Below, piece after piece: positions 10,699-19,389 of a DNA stretch of 42,196 nucleotides; position 1 is the first letter of the stretch; every line of letters starts with the position of its first letter. The DNA is taken from contig JAISHQ010000063.1 in assembly GCA_031262465.1 (NCBI GenBank), forward strand, positions 1 to 42,196. Direction: 5' to 3'. The notes beneath the pieces were generated by a model. It was not told where the DNA came from and did not search any database. It saw only the letters and a list, made by a program, of their open reading frames with translations. A program made the translations under genes and the position numbers. Origin of the DNA: Rikenellaceae bacterium (lineage in GTDB: Bacteria > Bacteroidota > Bacteroidia > Bacteroidales > Rikenellaceae).

Positions 10699-10706
10699 TT
10701 ATAAAA

Positions 10707-10745
10707 AAAGGAGCCTGTTTGCACAGGATGCAAACAGGCTCCTTT
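10707..10745 (-). terminator. Strong hairpin terminator between esterase paralogues 4 and 3
   Basis: A perfect 17-bp stem (10707-10723 with 10729-10745) closes a 5-nt loop. Read on the minus strand, the hairpin is followed by a T-run (A-run at 10703-10709 on the plus strand), as expected for intrinsic termination after paralogue 4. Only 32 nt separate its foot from the start of paralogue 3. Confidence 0.8.
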
Positions 10746-10754
10746 ATCGTTTTG

Positions 10755-11996
<1,242 letters not shown>

Positions 11997-12038
11997 GCAT
12001 AATTTCAAGAGTTTCTCCTATTTTCGGAGAATTATTTT

Positions 12039-12069
12039 AACTTGATGTCGCAAATTGCGACATCAAGTT
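12039..12069. promoter_or_regulatory. 31-bp palindrome in the ORF6N promoter (candidate operator)
   Basis: AACTTGATGTCGCAA is followed by a central A and its exact reverse complement: 15-bp perfect arms around 12054. With a small bulge the pairing extends to 12029-12078 (GAATTATT with AATAATTC). The right arm overlaps the -33 TTG (12068-12070) of the ORF6N promoter. The central 21 bp (12044-12064) are related to the palindrome inside the ORF6N gene. A dimeric-protein operator is the natural reading, and autoregulation is an inference. Confidence 0.6.
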
Positions 12070-12097
12070 GAATAATTCGGGCAATTCATTACCTTTA
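12068..12097 (+). promoter_or_regulatory. Promoter of the ORF6N gene
   Basis: TTG at 12068-12070, 19 nt, then TACCTTTA at 12090-12097 (one mismatch to TAnnTTTG). The start codon is at 12120, so the leader is about 15-20 nt. Confidence 0.5.
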
Positions 12098-12119
12098 TCC
12101 GCAATTTTAACCCACCAAC

Positions 12120-12704
12120 ATGGAGATTCAAGTCATTCAAAGCAAAATATACGAGGTTCGAGGCGCGCGGGTGATGCTCGATTTCGATTTGGCCAGATTA
12201 TATCAGGTTGAAACACGGACGCTCAAACAGGCCGTGCGCCGCAACATCGAACGATTTCCCGACGATTTTATGTTTCGGCTTTCGCCATCAGAAGCTAACT
12301 ACTTAATAGACATGGGGGTATCACAAATTGTGATACCCCCCGGTTACAACGTCGGTGCCACTGAAATGTTTGCTTTTACCGAGCAAGGGGTATCCATGCT
12401 TTCGGCTGTTTTGCGTAGCCCCGTTGCCACACAAGCCAGCATCTCCATTATGCGGGCATTTGTGGCCATGCGCAATTACATCGCCAACACCTCGACCATC
12501 ACGGCGGAATTGGCCGAAATTCGGGCAACGATCGAGGTATTGAGGCGGGACAGCGATGAGACCCTCGAAGCGGTAAACGACCTGTCGGAAGACACCCGCA
12601 AGCACCTTGATAACTTGTACAATGCCATCGGCGAGCTGTCGGTCAAGCCCGCGCCCGAACCGAAAACCCGCCGCCGGATCGGATTCAATTCCGGTGACGA
12701 ATAA
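12120..12704 (+). CDS. ORF6N-domain DNA-binding protein
   Basis: The 194-residue protein has an ORF6N domain at about residues 5-95: IYEVRGARVMLDFDLARLY, then TLKQAVRRNIERFPDDFMFRL and FAFTEQGVSMLSAVL. A charged, probably coiled-coil region (about 120-165) and an RRRIGF tail follow. ORF6N domains occur in phage-type DNA-binding proteins and in many chromosomal Bacteroidetes genes; the targets are unknown. Codons 65-74 (MGVSQIVIPP), in the variable loop just before the FTEQG helix, are encoded by a perfect 27-bp palindrome. A related palindrome overlaps the promoter. The gene is intact and is followed by a weak terminator at 12711-12740. It sits alone between the esterase and sugar-porter genes. 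Confidence 0.85.
   Translation: MEIQVIQSKIYEVRGARVMLDFDLARLYQVETRTLKQAVRRNIERFPDDFMFRLSPSEANYLIDMGVSQIVIPPGYNVGATEMFAFTEQGVSMLSAVLRSPVATQASISIMRAFVAMRNYIANTSTITAELAEIRATIEVLRRDSDETLEAVNDLSEDTRKHLDNLYNAIGELSVKPAPEPKTRRRIGFNSGDE
12314..12340. repeat. Perfect 27-bp palindrome inside the ORF6N coding sequence
   Basis: GGGGGTATCACAA (12314-12326), a central A at 12327, then the exact reverse complement (12328-12340). It covers most of codons 65-74 without breaking the frame. In mRNA it could form a 12-bp hairpin with a 3-nt loop. Confidence 0.9.
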
Positions 12705-12710
12705 TCCGGC

Positions 12711-12740
12711 ATCGGAGGCATTTTTATTTTGCCTCTCCGA
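12711..12740 (+). terminator. Weak terminator after the ORF6N gene
   Basis: GGAGGCA pairs with TGCCTC across a T-rich loop, and ATCGG pairs with CCGA with a small bulge. It begins 7 nt after the ORF6N stop. The 3' side is not followed by a long T-run, so termination may be partial. Confidence 0.4.
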
Positions 12741-12758
12741 AATATTTGCTTACTTTTG
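12728..12758 (+). promoter_or_regulatory. Promoter of the sugar-porter gene
   Basis: TTTG at 12728-12731, 19 nt, then TACTTTTG at 12751-12758, a full match to the TTTG-N19-TAnnTTTG pattern. Predicted leader about 55 nt before the GTG at 12819. Confidence 0.65.
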
Positions 12759-12818
12759 GAAGCATTTTGTGATTTAAGAAAACTATTCAACCTATAAAAA
12801 CCTAAAAAAACTAACAAA

Positions 12819-14213
12819 GTGGGAAAACAAGCAAAATTTAATGTCGCTTACATCTTTGGGATTACCCTCGTGGCGACGATCGGAGGGCTGTTGTTCGGGT
12901 ACGACACGGCGGTGATCTCCGGGGCGGAAAAATCCGTCGAGGCCTATCTGATCCGGCCATTGGGGCTGAGCGCATTCATTCACGGCGCGACTGTTTCGAG
13001 TGCGCTGATCGGCTGTATCATCGGGGGTATCATCTCCGGCGTTCTCTCCTCGCGGTTGGGGCGGAAACGGTCGCTGATCTTGGCCTCGTTCCTCTTTTTC
13101 GTCTCCGCACTCGGATCGGCCTATCCGGAGTTCCTTTTCTTCACCCCGGGCGAACCGACCATGGGTCTGCTGTTGATGTTTAACTTCTACCGCGTCATCG
13201 GGGGCATCGGGGTCGGGCTGGCTTCGGCTGTCGTGCCGATGTACATCGGGGAGATCGCGCCCGCCGAAGTGCGCGGACGGATGGTGTCGTTCAACCAATT
13301 TGCCATCATTTTCGGGATGTTGGTCGTTTATTTCGTCAACTGGGGTATCGCCTCCGGCCAAACGATCGAGTGGATCAACGACATCGGCTGGCGTTATATG
13401 TTTGGTTCTGAGGCCATTCCGGCTTTCCTGTTCGGAGCACTGCTCTTCTTGGTTCCCGAAACGCCGCGTTACCTCGCCCTGCGCAATCAGAACGACAAGG
13501 CGCTGAGCGTATTGACCAAAATCAACGGCAAAGAGCGGGCACAAAAGATTTTGGGCGAGATCAAAGAGTCGGTTCAGCATTCGGTTTCGGCCAAACTCTT
13601 CTCGTATGGCAAGAAAGTGATTATCGTCGGCGTTTTGCTTTGCATCTTCCAACAATTTGTGGGCATCAACGTGGTGCTTTATTACGCGCCCCGCATCTTT
13701 GAAAGCATGGGGGCTGTGAAGGACGCTTCGATGCTTCAGACCATTGTCATGGGGCTGGTCAATGTCGTATTTACCGTGTTGGCTATCCTGACGGTCGACA
13801 AATGGGGCCGCCGTCCGTTGCTCATCACCGGCTCGATCGGGATGGCCATCGGGATGTTCGCTATCGCCCTCCTGTCGGCGTTCAACATCATCGGTATCAG
13901 CACCTTGATCTTCATCATCGTCTTCACCGCTTCGTTCATGATGTCGTGGGGGCCGATCTGCTGGGTGCTCGTGTCGGAAATCTTCCCGAACAAGATTCGC
14001 GGACAAGCCGTGGCTATCGCCGTGGCCGCTCAATGGGCCGCTAACTTCCTGATTTCGTCGACCTATCCGCCGATGATGGAGTTCAGCAGTACGTTCACTT
14101 ACGCCTTCTACGGCTTGATGGCCGTCCTCTCGGCACTCTTCGTTTGGAAAATGGTTCCCGAAACCAAAGGCAAAACGTTGGAACAGATGGAAGCTGTTTG
14201 GAAAAAGCAATAA
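12819..14213 (+). CDS. xylE: MFS sugar porter, XylE-like D-xylose:H+ symporter
   Basis: The 464-residue protein has twelve predicted membrane segments and the sugar-porter signatures GGLLFGYDTAVISGA in TM1, GRKRS in the loop after TM2, GEIAPAEVRGR, PETPRYLA, the second-half GRRP loop, and PETKGKTLEQME at the C-terminus. QQFVGINVVLYYAP in TM7 matches the substrate-binding QQxxGxN motif. The start is a GTG at 12819; the next codons give the expected cytoplasmic N-terminus (GKQAKFNVAYI). It probably imports xylose or arabinose with protons across the inner membrane, which suits the arabinofuranosidase and esterases upstream. It has its own promoter and a terminator at 14242. Substrate choice among xylose, arabinose, galactose and glucose is inferred. 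Confidence 0.85.
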   Translation: MGKQAKFNVAYIFGITLVATIGGLLFGYDTAVISGAEKSVEAYLIRPLGLSAFIHGATVSSALIGCIIGGIISGVLSSRLGRKRSLILASFLFFVSALGSAYPEFLFFTPGEPTMGLLLMFNFYRVIGGIGVGLASAVVPMYIGEIAPAEVRGRMVSFNQFAIIFGMLVVYFVNWGIASGQTIEWINDIGWRYMFGSEAIPAFLFGALLFLVPETPRYLALRNQNDKALSVLTKINGKERAQKILGEIKESVQHSVSAKLFSYGKKVIIVGVLLCIFQQFVGINVVLYYAPRIFESMGAVKDASMLQTIVMGLVNVVFTVLAILTVDKWGRRPLLITGSIGMAIGMFAIALLSAFNIIGISTLIFIIVFTASFMMSWGPICWVLVSEIFPNKIRGQAVAIAVAAQWAANFLISSTYPPMMEFSSTFTYAFYGLMAVLSALFVWKMVPETKGKTLEQMEAVWKKQ

Positions 14214-14241
14214 TCCGACAAGCCATTCCAATTTAACACAA

Positions 14242-14275
14242 ACATCGGCTGTCTTCGAATGGAGACAGCCGATGT
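14242..14275. terminator. Terminator with GGCTGTCT stem (copy 2)
   Basis: ACATCGGCTGTCT (14242-14254) pairs with AGACAGCCGATGT (14263-14275), with extra T-G and C-G pairs at the top and a GAAT loop. A T-run follows. It starts 28 nt after the sugar-porter stop and shares its inner stem with four other terminators here. Confidence 0.8.
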
Positions 14276-14300
14276 GTTTTGAATCGTTACGAATTATAAA

Positions 14301-14399
14301 TTAGGCTAATGGTCAAAATCGTTGGTAAAAAAGGATGTAAATAGTTGTAATTTAGGCTTAATGGTCAAAATCGTTGGTGAAAGAGGGGCGATTTTGGGC
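14301..14399. repeat. Two tandem-like copies of a TTAGGCTTAATGGTCAAAATCG repeat
   Basis: Copy A starts at 14301 (TTAGGCTAATGGTCAAAATC) and copy B at 14352 (TTAGGCTTAATGGTCAAAAT), 51 bp apart. Both continue with CGTTGGT(G/A)AAA. Copy B also contains CAAAATCG (14366-14373) and the complementary CGATTTTG (14389-14396), forming an 8-bp hairpin. A third copy lies at 20494, after asnA. Confidence 0.8.
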
Positions 14400-14418
14400 G
14401 ACTTTTCTAAAAAGTCGC
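14398..14418 (-). terminator. Terminator of the dCMP deaminase gene
   Basis: GCGACTTTT and AAAAGTCGC form a short AT-closed hairpin 27 nt past the stop of the leftward gene ending at 14445. On the minus strand the hairpin is preceded by T-runs rather than followed by one, so it is a modest call. Confidence 0.4.
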
Positions 14419-14444
14419 AGTCAAAGACTGAAAAAAGATGAAAA

Positions 14445-14879
14445 TCAGGGGAGTTCGGTGCGGATGACTTCGATGCCGACGCGCTGGAGGAGTTGGATGC
14501 CGTCGTCGGAGTGGTAGGGGTCGCAGTAGACCACGCGGCGGATTCCGGATTGGATGATGAGTTTGGCGCACTCGATGCAGGGCGAGGCGGTGACGTAGAG
14601 CGTGGCCCCCTCGCTGCTGTTGCTCGATTTGGCCACTTTGGTGATGGCGTTGGCCTCGGCGTGTAGCACGTAAGGCTTGGTTTTGCCGGTCAACTCGTCT
14701 TCGCACACATTCTCGAACCCGCTCGGAGTGCCGTTGTAGCCGTCCGAGATAATCATCCGGTTTTTGACGATCAGCGCGCCCACTTGTCGGCGGAGGCAAT
14801 AGGAGTTTTCGGCCCAGATGCGCGCCATGCGCATATAGCGGATGTCCAGTTGCCGTTGTTTTTCTTCCTGATACCCCAT
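14445..14879 (-). CDS. dCMP deaminase (cytidine/deoxycytidylate deaminase family)
   Basis: The 144-residue protein shows the zinc-dependent deaminase signature: HAEANA supplies the His ligand and the catalytic Glu, and PCIEC supplies two Cys ligands. The N-terminal part (MRMARIWAENSYCLRRQVGA then NGTPSGFENVCED) is characteristic of the ComEB/dCMP deaminase group, which makes dUMP for dTMP synthesis. The length is typical. It follows manA with a 15-bp gap on the same strand and is probably cotranscribed. ComEB-like proteins are sometimes annotated as competence proteins, but deamination is the supported function. Confidence 0.9.
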   Translation of the reverse strand: MGYQEEKQRQLDIRYMRMARIWAENSYCLRRQVGALIVKNRMIISDGYNGTPSGFENVCEDELTGKTKPYVLHAEANAITKVAKSSNSSEGATLYVTASPCIECAKLIIQSGIRRVVYCDPYHSDDGIQLLQRVGIEVIRTELP

Positions 14880-14894
14880 GTCCTTATAATTATA

Positions 14895-15866
14895 CTATTG
14901 CGGCATATAGATTTCGAGGATTTTGCCTTTCCCGGTCAGTCGAACTGTCTCCATTTCGGCGGGAATCAGCACCGTTTCGGTGTCCATCAGGCTTTCGGCA
15001 CCCCCCTCGCATTCGACGATGACTTCGCCCTGAAGGCAGACATAGATCACAAACGAGTCCAAATTGAGGTAATCCCGCTCCATTCGTCCGTCCAATTGGA
15101 TGAGGTTGGTCACGAAGTCGGCACAGTGCTTGACCGGCGCGGCGTGGTTCTTCTCCTTCGGGCAGGGCAGGGTAGGATCTTCGTACCGGCTGTAGTCCAG
15201 CGCATCGAGGGCCAGCTCGGTGTGGAGTTCGCGCGATTGGCCGGACGATTCTTTGCGATCCCAATCGTAAACGCGGTAGGTGATGTCGGAGGTTTGCTGT
15301 ACCTCGACGATCACCAGCCCCGGGCCGATGGAGTGGATCGTGCCCGCCGGGACAAAGAAAATCTCGCCGACCTTTGGCTCGAACCGGTTCATGACCTCGG
15401 TCAGGGTGTGCTCGGCAACCCGTTGCAGGAACTCCTGTTGCGAAAGGTCGCGGTTGAACCCGAGGTAGAAATAACTGCCGGGGTCGGCCTCCATCACGTA
15501 CCACATCTCCGTCTTGCCATAGGCTCCGTGACGTTGGGCGGCCAGCGCGTTGTCGGGATGCACCTGTATGGATAGTAACTCTTTGGTGTCAAGCAATTTG
15601 ACCAATACCGGAAACTCCTCCCCGTAGCGGTTGTACACCCGTTCGCCGACCAGATCGCCCATGTAGATTTCGATCAGTTCGTTGAGTTCGTTGCCCGCGA
15701 GGCTTCCGTTGGATACGACCGATACATCGTCCTGCAGCCCGGAGATTTCCCAGCTCTCTCCGATCCGTTTGTCTGCCGGATAGATTCGGTCGTAACGCAT
15801 CCGGAGCTTCTCTCCGCCCCAAACGCGCTCCTTGTAGATCGGTTCGAATTTTAAAGGATATAGCAT
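14895..15866 (-). CDS. manA: Mannose-6-phosphate isomerase, class I
   Basis: From the ATG at 15866 the product has 323 residues, the usual length for Bacteroidetes ManA, and begins MLYPLKFEPIYKERVWGG. The zinc-site motifs QVHPDN and GKTEMWYVM are present, followed by FVPAGTIHSIGPG with the second His and then EVQQTSDITYRVYDW. The enzyme interconverts mannose-6-P and fructose-6-P, feeding GDP-sugar synthesis or mannose catabolism in the cytoplasm. A longer reading frame extends to 16058, but that part overlaps the divergent ABC gene and lies upstream of the family start. A minus-strand -7 box lies at 15904-15911. Confidence 0.92.
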   Translation of the reverse strand: MLYPLKFEPIYKERVWGGEKLRMRYDRIYPADKRIGESWEISGLQDDVSVVSNGSLAGNELNELIEIYMGDLVGERVYNRYGEEFPVLVKLLDTKELLSIQVHPDNALAAQRHGAYGKTEMWYVMEADPGSYFYLGFNRDLSQQEFLQRVAEHTLTEVMNRFEPKVGEIFFVPAGTIHSIGPGLVIVEVQQTSDITYRVYDWDRKESSGQSRELHTELALDALDYSRYEDPTLPCPKEKNHAAPVKHCADFVTNLIQLDGRMERDYLNLDSFVIYVCLQGEVIVECEGGAESLMDTETVLIPAEMETVRLTGKGKILEIYMPQ

Positions 15867-15903
15867 ATTTTGTTTTTGCTCTATTTCGGATGACTTCTCC
15901 CTG

Positions 15904-15911
15904 CAAATATA
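15904..15911 (-). promoter_or_regulatory. -7 box for manA
   Basis: On the minus strand TATATTTG matches the -7 consensus 37 nt before the manA start. No clear -33 match is visible. It faces the ABC-gene promoter. Confidence 0.5.
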
Positions 15912-15918
15912 GGGCTTA

Positions 15919-15950
15919 TTTGGAATTTTCCGCCTCCGCCCGTATATTTG
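15919..15950 (+). promoter_or_regulatory. Promoter of the ABC exporter operon
   Basis: TTTG at 15919-15922, 20 nt, TATATTTG at 15943-15950. The leader to the ATG at 15973 is only about 15 nt. Confidence 0.65.
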
Positions 15951-15972
15951 CGAGGAAAGATTGAAGATAGGG

Positions 15973-16890
15973 ATGCTGGAAGTAAGAAACCTGACCAAAC
16001 GATACCAAAACCATACGGCGTTGGACGATGTGAGCCTCTCTGTGCGCACGGGGAGCATTTACGGCCTGTTGGGGCCTAACGGCGCGGGAAAAACCTCGCT
16101 GATTCGCATCATCAACCGGATTACCCTGCCCGATAGCGGCGAGGTGTTGCTGGACGGCCACTCGATGACCCGCCGCGATGTGGAGCACATCGGTTACCTG
16201 CCCGAGGAGCGGGGGTTATACAAAAAGATGCGGGTCGGCGAGCAGGCGATCTATTTCGCCCGCCTGAAGGGACTTTCGAGGGTCGAGGCCATCCGGCGAC
16301 TTCGGTGGTGGTTCGACCGATTCGGCATCCAAGCGTGGTGGAGCCGGAGGGTGGAGGAGCTGAGCAAGGGGATGGCTCAGAAAGTCCAATTCATTGTGAC
16401 CGTCCTCCACGAACCCAAACTGCTCATTCTGGACGAGCCTTTCAGCGGCTTCGACCCGATCAACGCCAATCTGCTCAAAGAGGAGATTTTGCGCCTGCGC
16501 CAGCAGGGGGCAACGGTGATCCTGTCGACCCACAACATGGCCTCGGTCGAGGAGATTTGCGACGACATCACCCTGATTAACAACGCCCACAACATCCTGA
16601 GCGGAAGCGTCGACGCGGTGCGCCGAAAGTACGGCTCCAACCTCTACCGGGTCGATTTTAACGGAGACCCTGAGGTGCTGACCCGCCGCATGGGCGAGGC
16701 AAGCATCGCGGTGACCCCCGAGCCGGAAGCTACCGTTGGTTACCACTCCCTGCGGATGGAACTCCCAGAAGGAGAGACCACGCGCCAGTTGCTTCGGGTG
16801 GTGAACGAAGCGGTCGAAGTGCATAATTTTATGGAGATCGTCCCGAGCATGAACGATATTTTTATCCGGGCGGTCGCCGAAAATCAATAA
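15973..16890 (+). CDS. ABC transporter ATP-binding protein, NatA-like
   Basis: The 305-residue ATPase has Walker A GPNGAGKT (about residues 36-43), Q-loop region YLPEERGLY, signature LSKGMAQK, Walker B LLILDEPFSGFDP, and the switch His in STHNMAS. A C-terminal extension of about 85 residues is typical of Bacteroidetes NatA/YhaQ-like proteins. I chose the ATG at 15973 (MLEVRNLTKRY); a TTG at 15961 is in frame but less likely. It is followed after 24 bp by its membrane partner, and the two form an ABC-2 type exporter. The substrate is unknown; sodium is known for B. subtilis NatAB. Confidence 0.9.
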   Translation: MLEVRNLTKRYQNHTALDDVSLSVRTGSIYGLLGPNGAGKTSLIRIINRITLPDSGEVLLDGHSMTRRDVEHIGYLPEERGLYKKMRVGEQAIYFARLKGLSRVEAIRRLRWWFDRFGIQAWWSRRVEELSKGMAQKVQFIVTVLHEPKLLILDEPFSGFDPINANLLKEEILRLRQQGATVILSTHNMASVEEICDDITLINNAHNILSGSVDAVRRKYGSNLYRVDFNGDPEVLTRRMGEASIAVTPEPEATVGYHSLRMELPEGETTRQLLRVVNEAVEVHNFMEIVPSMNDIFIRAVAENQ

Positions 16891-16914
16891 TTCCCTCTCA
16901 GAGAACAGGTAAAC

Positions 16915-18258
16915 ATGAACAAGATAGGTATTATCATCGGGCGGGAATACAGCCAGCGGGTTAAAAAGAGAAGTTTCATCCTGACCACGATCCTCACTCC
17001 GCTGTTGATGATGGGGTTGATGGCGGTCATGGTGTGGGCGATGGTCTCAGACGTTTCTGCCCCCACCCAGCGGGAAATCCGGGTGATCGACCTCAGTGGT
17101 TTGGTGGCCGGAAAATTGGAAGATACGGGCACGCTGCATTTTGTCTCCGACAACCGGACGCTTCAGGAGGCTCGCCAATCGCCTGAGGAGGCTTTTGGTT
17201 ATTTGGTCATCGGAGCCGATGTGCTCTCCCGACCGGACGATGTGCAACTGTACAGCTATGAGCCATCGACCCTGGAGATCGACGCGGCTATCACCCGGCA
17301 GATCAAGGACATCCTCGAAGCCGAGAAGCTGAAACGATACGACATTGAAAATCTGGGGCAAATCCTCGCCGAGATTGACACCCGGGTCAGGCTGTCGACC
17401 TATCGGATCGACTCCTCGACCGACACCGAGCAAGAGAGTTCCAGCATCCTCTCCTACGGGGTCGCTTTTCTTTCCGGCTTTATGATCTACCTGTTTATCC
17501 TCCTCTACGGGGGGATGGTGATGCAGGGCGTGATCCGCGAAAAGAGTTCCAAAGTACTGGAGATCATGGTCTCCTCGGTGCGGCCTTTTCCGCTGATGTT
17601 CGGCAAGATCATCGGCATCGCGCTGGTCGCCCTGACCCAATTGGCCATTTGGGTCGTCCTGTTGACCGGGGCCGTCGCCCTGATCGGCGGGCAACTCGCC
17701 GGGGGAGTCTCTCCCGAGGCGGCCTCTCAGGTGGCCGGGCAGCTGGGCGGCATGGGGATGATGAACACGGAGACCCTGACACAAGGGATGGATCCTTCGG
17801 CGGCGGCGATGTTAAGTACGATGACCGACGTGGGTTTTGTGCTGAAGATGGTGCTTTGTTTTGCGCTCTTTTTCATCGGCGGGTACCTGCTCTATGCCGC
17901 ACTTTTTGCGGCGGTGGGCAGTGCGGTCGACAACGAGGCCGACACGCAACAACTGCAATTGCCGCTTTCGATGCCGCTGATTTTGGGCTTTGTTGTCATG
18001 TATATGGCCATTCGCGACCCGAGTGGGGCGATGGCCACGTGGTTCAGCCTGATCCCGTTTACCTCGCCGATTGTCATGATGGCGCGCCTGCCTTACGGGA
18101 TGCCGACCGGCGAGCTGATTCTTTCGCTGGTGTTGCTCTATGCGACCTTTGTCGCTGTGGTGTGGATGGCCGGGAAGATTTACCGGATCGGCATCTTGAT
18201 GTATGGCAAAAAAGCGACGTGGAAGGATCTAATTAAATGGATTAGTTATAAAGGATAA
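16915..18258 (+). CDS. ABC-2 type permease, NatB/YhaP-like
   Basis: The 447-residue membrane protein has a first TM segment at about residues 20-45 (SFILTTILTPLLMMGLMAVMV) and a large periplasmic domain to about residue 185. A cluster of five membrane segments follows: LSGFMIYLFILLYGGMVMQG, IIGIALVALTQLAIWVVLL, VLCFALFFIGGYLLYAALF, LPLSMPLILGFVVMYMA, and ILSLVLLYATFVAVVWMAG. VIREKSSKVLEIMVSSVRP is the usual ABC-2 coupling region. It pairs with the ATPase just upstream. A Met/Gly-rich loop lies between TM segments. Substrate not known. Confidence 0.88.
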   Translation: MNKIGIIIGREYSQRVKKRSFILTTILTPLLMMGLMAVMVWAMVSDVSAPTQREIRVIDLSGLVAGKLEDTGTLHFVSDNRTLQEARQSPEEAFGYLVIGADVLSRPDDVQLYSYEPSTLEIDAAITRQIKDILEAEKLKRYDIENLGQILAEIDTRVRLSTYRIDSSTDTEQESSSILSYGVAFLSGFMIYLFILLYGGMVMQGVIREKSSKVLEIMVSSVRPFPLMFGKIIGIALVALTQLAIWVVLLTGAVALIGGQLAGGVSPEAASQVAGQLGGMGMMNTETLTQGMDPSAAAMLSTMTDVGFVLKMVLCFALFFIGGYLLYAALFAAVGSAVDNEADTQQLQLPLSMPLILGFVVMYMAIRDPSGAMATWFSLIPFTSPIVMMARLPYGMPTGELILSLVLLYATFVAVVWMAGKIYRIGILMYGKKATWKDLIKWISYKG

Positions 18259-18282
18259 AGGGAACTTCAAAAAAAGAAAACA

Positions 18283-19311
18283 ATGGAAAAAGGAACTATC
18301 TTGGTGACCGGCGGAGCTGGGTTTATCGGCAGTCATACGGCGGTCGAGTTGATCGAGGCGGGCTATCGGGTGGTGATCGTGGACGACCTCTCCAATTCAC
18401 AGGAGAGCGTTATCGAGGCGATCGCCGAAATTACACACACGCCCGTCGACTTTTACGAGGTCGATTGCACGGACAAAGAGGCGCTGAACGAACTTTTTTT
18501 TAAACATAAATTCAACGCGGTGATCCATTTTGCGGCCTTCAAGGCGGTCGGCGAATCGGTCGAAAATCCGTTGATGTATTACCACAACAACCTCCTTTCG
18601 CTCATCAATATTTTGGAGCTGATGGTCGAGCACGAGGTGATGAATATCGTCTTTTCCTCGTCGGCCACGGTCTACGGCGAGCCGGACGAACTACCTGTTA
18701 CTGAGGCTACTCCGACAAAACCGGCCCACTCGCCTTACGGAAAAACCAAGCAGATGGCCGAGGACATTATCCGTGATTCGGCCCGAGCCTATCCCGGCTT
18801 GCGGGCGATCCTGTTGCGCTATTTCAACCCCTTCGGCGCACACCCTTCGGGGCTGATCGGCGAACTGCCTCGGGGCGTTCCGAATAATTTAGTGCCATTT
18901 ATTACGCAAACAGCCGTTGGAATACGAAAAGAATTGAGTATCTTTGGCGGTGACTACCATACGCCGGACGGTTCGGCCATTCGGGACTACATCGACGTGG
19001 TCGATTTGGCTCAGGCTCACGTGGTTGCCATGGAGCGGATGCGTTCCGGGGTCGGAAAGTCGGCCTGCGAGGTCTTCAACATCGGGACGGGGCAGGGGTT
19101 GTCGGTCTTGGAGTTGGTTCACCAATTCGAGCGAGCCACGGGCGTAAAGGTTCCTTATCGGGTCGTCGAACGCCGGGCGGGCGATGTCGAACAGATTTGG
19201 GCTGACACCTCGCTGGCGGCGAATGAATTGGGCTGGAAGGCCACCCGGTCGACCGACCAAACCTTGCGAGCCGCTTGGGCGTGGGAAAAACACCTGCGCG
19301 GGGTGAAGTAA
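18283..19311 (+). CDS. galE: UDP-glucose 4-epimerase
   Basis: The 342-residue protein is a short-chain dehydrogenase-type epimerase: N-terminal NAD-binding GGAGFIGSH, the Ser/Thr site SSSATVYGEP, the catalytic YGKTK, and the sugar-binding segment RYFNPFGAHPSGLIGE. It interconverts UDP-glucose and UDP-galactose (Leloir pathway and glycan precursors). The start is 24 bp after the ABC permease gene, so it is likely cotranscribed with the exporter. Confidence 0.94.
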   Translation: MEKGTILVTGGAGFIGSHTAVELIEAGYRVVIVDDLSNSQESVIEAIAEITHTPVDFYEVDCTDKEALNELFFKHKFNAVIHFAAFKAVGESVENPLMYYHNNLLSLINILELMVEHEVMNIVFSSSATVYGEPDELPVTEATPTKPAHSPYGKTKQMAEDIIRDSARAYPGLRAILLRYFNPFGAHPSGLIGELPRGVPNNLVPFITQTAVGIRKELSIFGGDYHTPDGSAIRDYIDVVDLAQAHVVAMERMRSGVGKSACEVFNIGTGQGLSVLELVHQFERATGVKVPYRVVERRAGDVEQIWADTSLAANELGWKATRSTDQTLRAAWAWEKHLRGVK

Positions 19312-19389
19312 AAGGTACACACATAAGAAGTTTCTCCGGGGGCATGACCGGATAGCGATAATTCGATTGTTTAATTAAAAAAGTGAGAG

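Noticed and set aside
12792-14231. A long minus-strand frame opposite the sugar porter
   Set aside because: Asp/His/Gln-rich shadow of membrane-protein codons; the plus strand has all sugar-porter motifs.
14301-14399. Possible CRISPR array, because of two spaced repeats
   Set aside because: Only two imperfect copies 51 bp apart, no cas genes, and a third copy over 6 kb away after another gene.
15867-16058. N-terminal extension of manA by 64 residues
   Set aside because: It overlaps the divergent ABC gene and both promoters and is not part of the ManA family.
19312-19389. Possible leader RNA or riboswitch before asnA
   Set aside because: Only a weak TCCGG/CCGGA hairpin; no known motif.
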